Part shown: positions 26,972 through 35,683 of the stretch, in pieces
Layout of the letters: each line of letters starts with the position of its first letter
Position numbering within the stretch: position 1 is the stretch's first letter
DNA from: Stagnimonas sp.
GTDB taxonomy: Bacteria; Pseudomonadota; Gammaproteobacteria; Nevskiales; Nevskiaceae
Direction of reading: 5' to 3'
Length of the DNA stretch: 64,000 nucleotides
NCBI GenBank assembly: GCA_030652575.1
Contig: JAUSQI010000154.1
Location: 38,658 to 102,657, forward strand
The notes under the pieces: model-generated
Told to the model about the DNA's origin: nothing
The model's database searches: none
What the model saw: only the letters and a program-made list of their open reading frames with translations
Position numbers and translations under genes: made by a program

Positions 26972-27498
26972 CTGGGGGTGCTTGCGTCCAACGCACGGTG
27001 CAGCATGAGCAGACGCAGATCGAACTCGATCTGGTGATAGCCCGGCAGCAGGTGTTCGCACAGCTGGTAGAACGCCTTGTTGTGCTCGCGCTCGCGCAGG
27101 TGCGCCAGCTCGTGCACCACCACCATTTCGAGAAACTCCGGCGCTGTGGTCTTGAACAGGCTGGCGATGCGTATTTCCGCTTTCGACTTCAAGCGGCTGC
27201 CCTGCACGCGCGAGATGGTGGTGTGCAGGCCCAGCACGTTCTGCAGCACATCCATCTTGTTCTGCCAGATGACCTTGTGCAGCGGGCCTGAGCTGCGCAG
27301 ATGCGCCTGCTTGAGCCCCAGCACGTAGTCATGCAGGGCCGCGTCGCTCTGTATCGCGTGGGTGCCGGGATACTTTTTCTTGAGATGCGCGCCGAGGCGA
27401 TCCTCGGCCACCAAGCGCTGCACGCCCGCCTGCACCGATGTCGGATAAGCGCCCAGAAATCGCCGGATTTGCAGCTCGGCCGCTGCGCTGGCCAGCAC
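26968..27498 (-). CDS. YgjP/DUF45-like zinc metallopeptidase-fold protein
   Basis: This 176-residue protein has the zincin motif HELAHLREREHNKAFYQLCEHLLPGY (about residues 129-154): HExxH followed by a third His, as in the YgjP/WLM/SprT-like DUF45 group. In YgjP the conserved form is HELAHL.E.NHS..F. The substrate is unknown; YgjP has been reported as a nucleotide phosphatase-like or peptidase-like protein, so the activity is left open. It follows the S4 gene by 6 bases on the minus strand and converges on the RND pump gene, overlapping its end by 4 bases. Confidence 0.8.
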   Translation of the reverse strand: MLASAAAELQIRRFLGAYPTSVQAGVQRLVAEDRLGAHLKKKYPGTHAIQSDAALHDYVLGLKQAHLRSSGPLHKVIWQNKMDVLQNVLGLHTTISRVQGSRLKSKAEIRIASLFKTTAPEFLEMVVVHELAHLREREHNKAFYQLCEHLLPGYHQIEFDLRLLMLHRALDASTPS

Positions 27499-27504
27499 GC
27501 GCGA

Positions 27505-27732
27505 TCAACCGGCCGGGTCTGAGATCACGACCACGCGCACGTCGCCGCATTTCACAACTTGTCCGATGCGGATCTTCGCGGTCTTGCGCGCCTCCGGCTG
27601 ACCATCGACCGTCACCAGCCCCTGCGCGACCAAGGCCTTGCCCGCACCGCCGCTGTCGCAGACGCCGACCAGCTTGAGCAGCTGGTTCACTTCGATGTAG
27701 TCGCTGCTGAGGGGGAACTGGATGGTGGGCAT
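27505..27732 (-). CDS. small S4-domain RNA-binding protein (YbcJ-like)
   Basis: A 75-residue protein, MPTIQFPLSSDYIEVNQLLK..., with the S4 pattern GVCDSGGAGKALVAQGLVTVDGQPEARKTAKIRIGQVV. This matches the YbcJ family of stand-alone S4 domains that bind structured RNA. The ATG at 27732 gives the usual family length; longer in-frame starts add unrelated sequence. It is upstream of, and probably co-transcribed with, the YgjP-like gene. The 298 bases between it and the divergent SDR gene hold no recognised feature. Confidence 0.88.
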   Translation of the reverse strand: MPTIQFPLSSDYIEVNQLLKLVGVCDSGGAGKALVAQGLVTVDGQPEARKTAKIRIGQVVKCGDVRVVVISDPAG

Positions 27733-28030
27733 GACGGGCAATGGTGGTTGTATGGGGAGTGCTGCGCCAATCAGGGCGGATGGGCATGCTGCGGTGCAGA
27801 TCAGACGCAAATAGTATGTCCGCACGCCTGTGCACCTGAAGTGCTGGCGGCACCACCGAGTTGAAATAAATGCACCGATCACGCCGGCATGGCGCAACTG
27901 GAAACTGGGCATGTGACCTTGACGGGATTGGGGTGATTTCCTGGATAGTCCATCCGGCCCGGCATGGCTGATCTTTGGTCCGTCGCTGCCTAGACTGAAT
28001 TTTCTTAAACACCTCTTCAAGGAGATCGAC

Positions 28031-28804
28031 ATGGCAGACCATTCCATCAAGGGCAAGACTGCGGTCATTGCCGGCGGCGGCAAAAACCTCGGCGCGTTGA
28101 TCGCCAAGCAGTTTGTCGAAGCCGGTGCGCGCGGCATCGCCATCCACTACAACAGCGATTCGTCCAGGGACGATGCCGAGAAGACCGTCGCCGAACTGAA
28201 GGCGCTGGGTGCCGATGCCTTCCTGTTCCAGGGTGACCTCTCGGTGGTCGAAAACAACGTCAAGCTGTTCGACCAGGCGGTCACGCGCTTCGGCACAGTG
28301 GACATCGCCGTCAACACCGCAGGCGTGGTCATCAAGAAGGCCATCGCGGAGGTGACCGAGGCCGATTATGAAAAGAGCTTTGCGGCCAACTCCAAGGCGG
28401 CGTTCTTCTTCATCCAGCAGGCGGGCCGCACGCTGGCAGAACGCGGCAGCATCGTGACGATCGTGAGCTCGCTGCTGTCCGCTTACACGCCTTTCTATGC
28501 GATCTACCCGGGCAGCAAGGCGCCGGTGGAGCACTACACGCGCGCGGCTTCCAAGGAGTTCGGTGAGCGTGGCATTTCGGTGAACGCGATTGGCCCTGGC
28601 CCGATGGACACCGCGTTCTTCTACGGCCAGGAAAGCAAGGAAGCCGTGGCCTACCACAGCAGCGCCGCTGCACTGAGCAAATACAGCAAGACCGGCCTGA
28701 CCGACATCGAGGACATTGCACCGATCGTGAAGTTTCTGGTCACCGACGGCTGGTGGATCACCGGCCAGACCATCTTCGCCAACGGTGGCTACACGACGCG
28801 ATAG
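28031..28804 (+). CDS. short-chain dehydrogenase/reductase
   Basis: A 257-residue classical SDR. The cofactor-binding motif is IAGGGKNLG at residues 13-21, NTAG at 95-98, and the catalytic YPGSK at 159-163 with Ser 146/147 in IVSSLLS. The C-terminal GQTIFANGGYTTR is typical of the family. It reduces or oxidises a carbonyl/alcohol using NAD(P)(H); the substrate cannot be read from sequence. A strong ribosome site (aaggagatcgacATG) sets the start. It stands alone, divergent from the S4 gene. Confidence 0.92.
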   Translation: MADHSIKGKTAVIAGGGKNLGALIAKQFVEAGARGIAIHYNSDSSRDDAEKTVAELKALGADAFLFQGDLSVVENNVKLFDQAVTRFGTVDIAVNTAGVVIKKAIAEVTEADYEKSFAANSKAAFFFIQQAGRTLAERGSIVTIVSSLLSAYTPFYAIYPGSKAPVEHYTRAASKEFGERGISVNAIGPGPMDTAFFYGQESKEAVAYHSSAAALSKYSKTGLTDIEDIAPIVKFLVTDGWWITGQTIFANGGYTTR

Positions 28805-28923
28805 CTTGCAGGCCGATCCGGGCGAGATGCGCCGGCGCGGTCTCGCATTCGCCCCGCACCTGGATGCCGGAATGGCTTTTTCTCGTTCGCTTCGCAAACA
28901 ATGAGCAATACGGGAGATTCGAC

Positions 28924-29193
28924 ATGCATGTGCTGATGGTGATGGCTGGAGGCTTGGCCCTGCTGGGACTGTTCGTGTTGTTTGGCTGGCTCTGGGGCGC
29001 AAGCGCCGCAGGCATGGCGCTGGCGGCCAAGGTGTTCGTGCCGGTCTGGCTGCTGGTGGCGGGCGTCAACATGTGGGTGGGCGTCACCTATGCAGGCTAC
29101 AGCGCGCGCGCCGAGTTTCCGATCCTGCTGCTGGTCTTTGCCGTGCCGGCCTTTGTCGCCGGCATCGCCGTTTGGCAGCTCGCCCGCAGCTGA
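28924..29193 (+). CDS. small inner-membrane protein, 89 aa
   Basis: Starting at the ATG after gggagattcgac, this 89-residue protein is almost entirely hydrophobic with three likely membrane helices: MVMAGGLALLGLFVLFGWLW, FVPVWLLVAGVNMWVGV and FPILLLVFAVPAFVAGIAVW. The family is not recognised. It ends 36 bases before the antiporter gene and may be co-expressed with it. The in-frame ATG at 28753 overlaps the SDR gene and was rejected. Confidence 0.7.
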   Translation: MHVLMVMAGGLALLGLFVLFGWLWGASAAGMALAAKVFVPVWLLVAGVNMWVGVTYAGYSARAEFPILLLVFAVPAFVAGIAVWQLARS

Positions 29194-29229
29194 CATGGCG
29201 GTAATACACGGAATGCGAGAGGCACGCCG

Positions 29230-30978
29230 ATGTCGGTAGAAGGCAGTGCCAGCGATCTGATCAAGGTCGTGACTCTGCTGGGCGCGGCGGTGGTGGCCGT
29301 GCCCCTGTTCAAGCGCCTGGGCTTGGGGGCGGTGCTGGGCTACCTCGCGGCGGGCCTGGTGATCGGCCCCTTCGGCATTGGGCTGTTCAGCGATCCGCAG
29401 ACCATCTTGCACACGGCCGAGCTCGGGGTGGTGATGTTCCTCTTCGTCATCGGCCTCGAAATGCGCCCCTCCCACCTGTGGAGCATGCGGCGCGACATTT
29501 TCGGGCTGGGCAGCCTGCAAGTGGTGGTGTGTGGCCTGCTGCTGACGATGGTGGGTGTGGGCTTCGGCTTTCCGCTGGCCGTGTCCTTCGTCAGCGGCAT
29601 GGGCTTTGTGCTCACCTCCACCGCCATCGTCATGCAACTGCTGGGCGAACGCGGCGACATCGCGGCGCCGCGCGGGCAAAAGATCGTGGCCGTGCTGCTG
29701 TTCGAAGACCTGCTGATCGTGCCACTGCTGGCCCTGGTGGCGTTCATCGCGCCGGTCGATCCGTCCGCTGCGGCAGTGGGATCGCGTTGGGTCAGCATCG
29801 CCATTGCTGGTGGCGCACTCGCAGCACTGGTCGCGGCAGGCACCTGGCTGCTGAACCCCTTGTTCCGCATCCTCGCCAATGCCAAGGCACGCGAGGTGAT
29901 GACCGCCGCCGCCCTGCTGGTGGTGCTGGGCGCGGCGCTGCTGATGCAACTGGGCGGCCTATCGATGGCAATGGGCGCCTTCCTGGCCGGCGTGCTGCTC
30001 TCCGAGTCGACCTTTCGCCATCAGCTCGAAGCCGACATCGAGCCTTTCCGTGGTTTGCTGCTGGGCCTGTTCTTCCTGGGCGTCGGCATGTCGCTGGACT
30101 TGGCCGTGGTGGGGCGCAACTGGCCACTCATTGTGGCCGGCGTGCTGGCGATGATGGTCGTCAAGGGCTTGTGCATCTACGGCGTGGCGCGACTGGCGAA
30201 GAGCTCGCACGCCGATGCGCTCGACCGGGCCGTGTTGATGGCGCAGGGCGGCGAGTTCGCTTTCGTGCTGTTCGCTGCCGCGCTCGGCAGCCGGGTGATC
30301 GACCCGGCAGTCAACGCCAACATGACCGCCGTGGTGGTGCTGTCGATGGCGCTGACGCCGCTGGTGGTGATTGCGCACCGGCGCTTAGGGCCCAAGCCCG
30401 GGGTTTCAATGGCGGGCGCGCAGGCACCGGACGCACTGGCCGGCAGCGTGCTGATCATCGGCTTTGGCCGCTTCGGGCAGATCGCGAGCCAGCACGTGCT
30501 GGCGATGGGGGCGGACATCTCCATCATCGACCACGAACCGCAGGTGGCGCGCGACGCCAAGGAATACGGCTTCAAGGTCTACTACGGCGACGGCACGCGC
30601 GCCGACGTGCTGCATGCCGCTGGTGCGCACCACGCCCGCGCCATTCTGGTGTGCATCGACGACCGCGATGCGGTCACCCGGATCGTCCAACACGCAAAGC
30701 TCGCGTTCCCACATGCCCGCGTGCTGGCACGCGCCCACGACCGCGAGCATGCCATCGAGCTGATCAAGGCCGACGTCGATTACCAGATACGCGTCACCTT
30801 CGAATCGGCCATGGCCTTGGGACGCGAAGCCTTGCTGGCACTGGGTGCTACGCCCGAAGCAGCCGACGAGCTGGCAGCCGATATGCGGCGCAAGGACAGC
30901 GAGCGTCTGGCCATCGAGCTGTCCGGTGGCATGGATGCCGGCAAGTCCCTGATCCTGGGCAATGCGGCAACCCGGTAG
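29230..30978 (+). CDS. CPA2 monovalent cation:proton antiporter with RCK domain (KefB/KefC-like)
   Basis: A 582-residue protein. The N-terminal region of about 390 residues has twelve or so membrane helices with VLGYLAAGLVIGPFGIGLF and ELGVVMFLFVIGLEM, diagnostic of CPA2 antiporters. From about residue 400 a TrkA-N/RCK NAD-binding fold follows (VLIIGFGRFGQIASQHVLAM), with IDHEP as the end of beta-2. Such proteins exchange K+ or Na+ for protons, often under control of glutathione adducts (KefB/C) or nucleotides. No KefF/KefG ancillary subunit is nearby. The last 20 residues (GMDAGKSLILGNAATR) are less typical. Confidence 0.93.
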   Translation: MSVEGSASDLIKVVTLLGAAVVAVPLFKRLGLGAVLGYLAAGLVIGPFGIGLFSDPQTILHTAELGVVMFLFVIGLEMRPSHLWSMRRDIFGLGSLQVVVCGLLLTMVGVGFGFPLAVSFVSGMGFVLTSTAIVMQLLGERGDIAAPRGQKIVAVLLFEDLLIVPLLALVAFIAPVDPSAAAVGSRWVSIAIAGGALAALVAAGTWLLNPLFRILANAKAREVMTAAALLVVLGAALLMQLGGLSMAMGAFLAGVLLSESTFRHQLEADIEPFRGLLLGLFFLGVGMSLDLAVVGRNWPLIVAGVLAMMVVKGLCIYGVARLAKSSHADALDRAVLMAQGGEFAFVLFAAALGSRVIDPAVNANMTAVVVLSMALTPLVVIAHRRLGPKPGVSMAGAQAPDALAGSVLIIGFGRFGQIASQHVLAMGADISIIDHEPQVARDAKEYGFKVYYGDGTRADVLHAAGAHHARAILVCIDDRDAVTRIVQHAKLAFPHARVLARAHDREHAIELIKADVDYQIRVTFESAMALGREALLALGATPEAADELAADMRRKDSERLAIELSGGMDAGKSLILGNAATR

Positions 30979-31051
30979 GGCTGATTGCCATACTGCCGCA
31001 CACCGGCAGCCCGGCGGCAACACCTTGAGCACCGTCGTGTAGAAAGGGCGA

Positions 31052-31957
31052 ATGGACAAACTCGATCAGTACCGCGTCTTCGCCCAGGTGGCCGAGATGG
31101 GCAGTTTCATCAAGGCCGCCCATGCGCTGGGACTGCCGCGCGCCTCGGTGTCCGCCGCCATCCAGCAACTCGAATCGGCTATGGATACGCGTCTTCTGCA
31201 TCGTACGACGCGGCAGGTACGACTGACTGCAGATGGTGTTCAGTTGCTGGAGCGCGTGCGTCTGTTTCTCGCTGATGCAGAAGACATCGATCAACTGTTT
31301 CGCACCAGCCAGAGCAAGGTCTCGGGGCGGCTCAACGTGGACGTGCCCAGTCGCATCGCCCGACGGCTGATTGCCCCCGCACTGCCCGGCTTTCTGCGCC
31401 GCTATCCGCGACTCCAGCTGGCCCTGGGTTCAAGCGACCGCGTGATCGATCTGGTGCATGAAGGCGTGGATTGCGCCGTGCGGATCGGCACCTTGCAGGA
31501 CAGCAGCCTGGTCGCGCGTGCCCTCGGCCATATCGCATTGATCAACTGCGCCAGTCCCGGCTACCTGCATGACTACGGCGTGCCCACACGCCCGGAGGAT
31601 CTGGCCCAGGGACACTGGTCGGTGGGCTATGCCTCGGCCTCGACAGGGCGGGAGCTGCCTTGGGAATATCTGGTCTCGGGCAATGAACGGCTGGTTGACG
31701 TGCCCAGTCGCGTGATCGTCAACAACGCCGAAAGTTACATCGCCTGCTGTGTATCGGGGATGGGATTGATCCAGATTCCGCGCTTTGACGTGCAGCAACT
31801 GCTCGATCGCGGCGAATTGGTGGAGGTCATGCCCCAGTTCCGTGCAGCCCCCATGCAGGTATCGCTCATCTACCCGCACCGCAGGCAGCGTTCGCGCCGG
31901 CTCAACGCGTTCATCGAATGGTTCGACGCCTTGATGCGGCCTCACCTGGAGCCCTGA
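31052..31957 (+). CDS. LysR family transcriptional regulator
   Basis: A 301-residue LysR regulator. The N-terminal winged HTH is MDKLDQYRVFAQVAEMGSFI...LGLPRASVSAAIQQLE (residues 1-45), followed by the effector-binding domain. The subtype with RTTRQVRLTADGVQLLERVR and INCASPGYL is common in proteobacteria and is usually located next to its target. Here it is downstream of the antiporter gene on the same strand and beside a tRNA remnant, so its target is unclear. The next 70 bases lead into the tRNA-Thr fragment. Confidence 0.93.
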   Translation: MDKLDQYRVFAQVAEMGSFIKAAHALGLPRASVSAAIQQLESAMDTRLLHRTTRQVRLTADGVQLLERVRLFLADAEDIDQLFRTSQSKVSGRLNVDVPSRIARRLIAPALPGFLRRYPRLQLALGSSDRVIDLVHEGVDCAVRIGTLQDSSLVARALGHIALINCASPGYLHDYGVPTRPEDLAQGHWSVGYASASTGRELPWEYLVSGNERLVDVPSRVIVNNAESYIACCVSGMGLIQIPRFDVQQLLDRGELVEVMPQFRAAPMQVSLIYPHRRQRSRRLNAFIEWFDALMRPHLEP

Positions 31958-32026
31958 TGGCGCGAATCAAATCTTGCTGCGACGAATGGTTGCGGCCAGG
32001 AACTAGCGGACGCATATCGCAGAGGG

Positions 32027-32072
32027 TGGTGCCGGCAGCAGGAATCGAACCCCCGACCTTCGGTTTACAAAA
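32027..32072 (-). other. 3' half of a tRNA-Thr gene (element boundary)
   Basis: The minus strand reads TTTTGTAAACCGAAGGTC... and ends ...CTGCTGCCGGCACCA. That is the anticodon loop (TGT), T arm and acceptor 3' strand with encoded CCA of a tRNA-Thr. The D arm and acceptor 5' strand are not intact. It closely resembles the 3' half of the intact tRNA-Thr at 33281-33356 but is not identical. The T stem has mismatches, suggesting drift. It appears to be one end of the integrated element. Confidence 0.7.
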
Positions 32073-32173
32073 GATCGCCACCGGTTGCTCCAAGTTGCTG
32101 ATGATATTGCAATTTGGATGAAGGAACGCAGGTTCATCTGCAGTCTATCTGCACGAACCAAAGGAGCGTTTTC

Positions 32174-33261
32174 ATGGCATCCATCATCAAGCGGGAATGG
32201 GGCGATACGAAAGGTCAGAAACAGGTCCGGTACGACGCTTATGTAACAAAACGAGGCTAAAGCAGGTCAAAACCTTCAAGCGCGAGGCAATGGCCCAGCG
32301 ATGGATCAAGCTGGTCGAGGTAGAGCTTGAGAAGGGAGCATTCAAGAGCACAAACATCGCCGAGCGCATGACGCTGGGCGAAGCCCTGCAACGGTTTGCA
32401 GATGAAGTGCTCCCCTCGATGCGGAGCCGCGCGCCCGACATTTCAAAAATCAAGATGATCACGCCCCACTTGGGCAGCTACCCCCTGATCTCGCTCGACA
32501 ATGCGGCGTTAGCGATCTACCGCGACAAGCGTCTTGGCATGAAGGCTCGGAACTTCCGCAAGTTCAAGGACGGGCGTACCGAGATGGTCGAGCTGAAGCG
32601 CAAAGTCGCCACCATGACGGTCCGCCACGAACTGGCGCCGATCCGACGCATGATCGAGCACGGCCGGCGTGAGTGGGGCATCCATCTGCCAGCGGGCAAC
32701 CCTGTTCACCTGCTCAAGCTTCCGCCGATGGGACGCCCCAGAGACCGTCGGCTGTCGGCAGATGAGGAGGAGAAATTGCTCGCCTTGCTCGACCCGGCCC
32801 CGGATCTGACCGGGCAGCGCAGCCCTTATATGCGAGCCCTGATGATCTTCTCCCTGGAAACCACCTCACGCCGAGGCGAGAGCCTCCGCCTGCGGTGGGA
32901 GGATGTCGACCTGTCGGCAAGGACCGCCCTGCTGCGGGACACCAAGAATGGTGAGGACCGGCGTATCGGACTGTCGACCAAGGCTGTGCAGGCGCTGAAC
33001 ACGATTCCGATGACGCGGGACGGGCGGGTGTTCCCGTTGACCGACAACGCGATGCGCATGGCCTGGCGTCGAGCCACGCAGCGACTCGGAATCGATGGCT
33101 TGCACTTCCACGATCTTCGGCATGAGGGCACCAGCCGACTGGCCGTGAAGTTCAACGGCGACGTCATGGCCATGTCCGCGATGACCGGCCATAAGTCGCT
33201 GCAGATGCTCAAGCGCTACACGCACCTGCGAGCGGAGGATTTGGCGACGAGACTGGGCTAA
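32174..33261 (+). pseudogene. int: tyrosine recombinase (phage-type integrase), frameshifted near its N-terminus
   Basis: A perfect ribosome site (aaggagcgttttcATG) precedes an ATG at 32174 that encodes MASIIKREWGDTKGQKQVRY...YVTKRG, a typical integrase arm-binding start. That frame ends in TAA at 32258-32260. The rest continues in the next frame as KQVKTFKREAMAQRW. Restoring one missing base there would give KRGYKQVKTF, as expected. The catalytic domain is complete: Arg in ETTSRRGESLRLRW, HDLRHEG, GHKS and the nucleophile Tyr in LKRYTHL. A shorter frame starting at 32197 reads through but encodes an aberrant N-terminus and lacks a ribosome site. The protein would insert DNA at a tRNA site, so the element may now be immobile. 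A sequencing error cannot be excluded. Confidence 0.85.
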
Positions 33262-33280
33262 ACTTGGCGGACCGAAGTGT

Positions 33281-33356
33281 GCCGGCATAGCTCAGTTGGT
33301 AGAGCAGTGCATTTGTAATGCGAAGGTCGCGGGTTCGACTCCTGCTGCCGGCACCA
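33281..33356 (+). tRNA. tRNA-Thr (anticodon TGT)
   Basis: A complete 76-base tRNA with encoded CCA: acceptor GCCGGCA/TGCCGGC, D arm AGCTCAGTTGGTAGAGCA, anticodon loop TTTGTAA (TGT), T arm GCGGGTTCGACTCCTGC. The anticodon stem has one mismatch at its base (G-A) and a G-T pair. It starts 19 bases after the integrase gene, within the element, and is opposite in orientation to the two broken tRNA-Thr halves at the element ends. Confidence 0.93.
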
Positions 33357-33360
33357 TTCT

Positions 33361-34173
33361 TCAGGTCTCCTTCTCCGAACGCGACGCCAGCCCTTGAGCG
33401 GCTTGGGCCACCTCACTGTCCGTGAGTTCGCATGCCGGCTCCGACGGCCAGTCCCAGCGGACCAAAGCCGCAGTCAGTACGCATCGGTGCAAATCTTCAC
33501 GTTGCGTATCGAGGTCGCCAGGAGCTGAAGCAGGCTCCCATGGCAGTGCGGCGATCTGCGCCACTGCCAGCAGATCGCGTTGTGCCGCAGGTAGCCGTTT
33601 GTGGATTGCTTGCGGAGTCACTCCGAACTGCTCCGCCAATTGTTTTCGGAATGGCAGTGGCCCGTTTCCCAGGCCTATTTCTGCGCAAACCGCCAGCAGC
33701 AGGCGGCCGCCATCCAGCTTGGGACGCTGAAATTCGTACAGCGCCCTCCGGATTCGGCCGGTCGGTACGTCGAGCTGCTGGCGCTCCGCTTTGACGGTGA
33801 GTTCGCCCAGCCTAGGCGCCGCAGCCTGCTGCCTCGCCAAAGGCGCGCGGTAATCTTCCGCCAACTGGCGCACCCCCTCCCATTCGGCAGCCTCCCTCTT
33901 TCGATAGGCGATCCAGTCCCGCGCCAGAGTGATGTCGCCAGAATCGGCTAGGCGGAACTCGATCTCCCAAACTGTCTTGGTAAAACGGGTCAAATCATCC
34001 CCGATCTTTCTTCGATCACTGGCCAGCAGGCCACCCGGCATATGGTCCTGGCAGTAACCCTGAAACGCATCGATGGTCTGCTGCGCACAGCAGACACAGC
34101 GACGCGGAAACGTAGAGCCCACAGCGACGGGCGGAACGGCGAGCCCCACCAAAACACTTCCCTGAGCAGGCAT
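33361..34173 (-). CDS. unknown protein, C-terminal part of a probable frameshifted gene
   Basis: A 270-residue frame of unknown family. It has two Cys pairs (CVCCAQQTIDAFQGYC), then a helical region (DDLTRFTKTVWEIEFRLADSGD), and near residue 180 a helix-turn-helix-like stretch (QLAEQFGVTPQAIHKRLPAAQ) of the kind seen in DNA-binding island proteins. It overlaps the next frame (33990-34754) by 184 bases on the same strand. In the overlap, the upstream frame turns Arg-rich while this one stays protein-like, so the two are probably one gene of about 450 codons broken by a frameshift near 34080-34170. It lies 4 bases from the tRNA-Thr, inside the element. Confidence 0.6.
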   Translation of the reverse strand: MPAQGSVLVGLAVPPVAVGSTFPRRCVCCAQQTIDAFQGYCQDHMPGGLLASDRRKIGDDLTRFTKTVWEIEFRLADSGDITLARDWIAYRKREAAEWEGVRQLAEDYRAPLARQQAAAPRLGELTVKAERQQLDVPTGRIRRALYEFQRPKLDGGRLLLAVCAEIGLGNGPLPFRKQLAEQFGVTPQAIHKRLPAAQRDLLAVAQIAALPWEPASAPGDLDTQREDLHRCVLTAALVRWDWPSEPACELTDSEVAQAAQGLASRSEKET

Positions 34174-34754
34174 ATGGCCTGTTCCAAATCGCCAAGGATT
34201 ACGTGATTGGGATCGTTGCGCGTCCTGCGACGAAATTGCTCGCGAGCCGACTCGATCCAGGCATCCAAGACCTGCCGGATTTCGGGGCCGCGTCGAGCCC
34301 AGTCGCTGGCCGATGGCCAGTGCTCAAGGGATCGGAGCGCCCGCTTCACGTCGAAGGCTGCGTCCGGCAGCGATGGAAACTTCCAAACCAGCGGGGGTAT
34401 ATCCAAAAGCTGGGGCGCTACTGCAGCGAGCGGCGAAAGCAGCAGGCTCAAGATTGCCCGCGCCGCGGAGGGTCCTGCTTGAACTCGCAATGGGATGGCG
34501 GCGCGCAATGCGTTTTCGAGATTGCCTGCGGCTTCGTCTCCCAGATTGTCCATCCAGCCCACTCGCTGGCTCGGTTCGGACAAAGCCCGGACGAGGACAT
34601 TGCGCAGCGTGCCTTCCGTAATCCCTGAGTCGTTGGCTGCAATCTGTAGCGCATCCGACACTCGCCGCACTGCGTCCGACACCGCGCGCTGTGCCGGAAC
34701 TGCGCGGGTTACTACGTACACGGGCTCAAGCGATCCCAAGTCGGATCCGGTCAC
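33990..34754 (-). CDS. unknown protein, N-terminal part of a probable frameshifted gene
   Basis: A frame of 254 residues from a GTG start. Residues 1 to about 210 look like a real, mostly helical protein (for example TLRNVLVRALSEPSQRVGWM and LEQAICLLREVFWWGSPFRP). The last 45 residues become Arg-rich (RFRVAVSAVRSRPSMRFRV), which is typical of an out-of-frame shadow. The reading probably continues in the frame of 33361-34173. I do not recognise the family and saw no signal peptide. It belongs to the cargo of the tRNA-Thr element and may be a DNA-associated protein, judging from its partner fragment. Confidence 0.55.
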   Translation of the reverse strand: MTGSDLGSLEPVYVVTRAVPAQRAVSDAVRRVSDALQIAANDSGITEGTLRNVLVRALSEPSQRVGWMDNLGDEAAGNLENALRAAIPLRVQAGPSAARAILSLLLSPLAAVAPQLLDIPPLVWKFPSLPDAAFDVKRALRSLEHWPSASDWARRGPEIRQVLDAWIESAREQFRRRTRNDPNHVILGDLEQAICLLREVFWWGSPFRPSLWALRFRVAVSAVRSRPSMRFRVTARTICRVACWPVIEERSGMI

Positions 34755-34911
34755 CCCGACTGGCGCCCTTTAGCCCGACGGTTGGACGGCGCAAGGGCAG
34801 GTCGCGGACGTGGATACGGCGTCACGACGCAACACAACAACTTGCCGTTATCGCGGCTGCTAAAGAGATGTCCAGAGACTTGCAGTAAATTCTGAGTGAG
34901 TTGCGCAACAG

Positions 34912-35649
34912 CTACAAAACACAGTTCCTCGCTTCCGTTGGCGAGAAGCCAAATGTGGCTCGAAATTGACGCGAGAAATGCGCAGCGTCGGCGAAGCCGG
35001 AATCAAGACCCGCATTGCCGAACTGTTCACCTGCACCGATAAGGCCGGCGGCGTGCTTGAGCGCGCTCCAATTCTTGTACGCACGAAACGTCATGCCTGT
35101 CTGGCGTTTGAATCGTCGCAACATCGTGGTGCGCTCCAATCGGGCGATGCAGCTTGCTTCAATTTCGCTCAATCGCAGCATCGGGTCTATATCGATTCTC
35201 TGCTGGATAGCGAAGATTGCAGGATCGCGCGGCTGCTCGGTATATCCAAGACTGTCAACGAGGTTCCCAGCGCTCTCAACTGTCCAACAATCAATCTGAT
35301 CCTCCAATATCCGCTTGGCCGCATTGGAAAGCGGGCGAGCGCCAAAGCTGCTGCTTTGATCTGGCTCAAGGTAGATGACATCGACCGCGCCGCCGTGAAA
35401 ATTAACAATATGTGCCCAATTGGCATCGACCAAAACGGCGTCACCCCAGATAACGCCGCTGGCCGACTCAACCGAAACGGATCGTTCGCGACCAAAGACG
35501 ATGCAAGATGTCAGATTGGCGTGAACATGGGTGCGCGATGCACGCAAGCGCACGCGGCTTGTCGCTCCGACTTGCTCAAGTATTTTGGAGGCTGGATTCA
35601 CCTTAAGAAAAATACTGGAACGTGCACGTTTGTTCAAAGTGATTGACAA
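34912..35649 (-). CDS. AraC family transcriptional regulator
   Basis: A 245-residue protein whose last 100 residues form the AraC double HTH. The first helix pair is in LSEIEASCIARLERTTMLRRFKRQTGMTFRAYKNW, the second in IGAGEQFGNAGLDSGFADAAHFSRQFRATFGFSPTEAR. The N-terminal part is a probable ligand-sensing cupin-like region (GVIWGDAVLVDANWAHIVNF). It is divergent from the membrane protein and nitrilase genes, with only 34 bases between starts, and so most likely controls them. Composition is lower in G+C than the host genes. The 157 bases after its end hold nothing recognised. Confidence 0.88.
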   Translation of the reverse strand: MSITLNKRARSSIFLKVNPASKILEQVGATSRVRLRASRTHVHANLTSCIVFGRERSVSVESASGVIWGDAVLVDANWAHIVNFHGGAVDVIYLEPDQSSSFGARPLSNAAKRILEDQIDCWTVESAGNLVDSLGYTEQPRDPAIFAIQQRIDIDPMLRLSEIEASCIARLERTTMLRRFKRQTGMTFRAYKNWSALKHAAGLIGAGEQFGNAGLDSGFADAAHFSRQFRATFGFSPTEARNCVL

Positions 35650-35683
35650 CGCTTCCCCTATTCTTGGTCAACAGGGGGATGCA

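Noticed and set aside
33281..33356. Intact tRNA-Thr as a simple attL with the island to its right
   Set aside because: The only matching fragments lie in the opposite orientation at 32,027 and 37,206, so a normal direct-repeat att pair with this tRNA cannot be drawn; the two fragments pair with each other instead.
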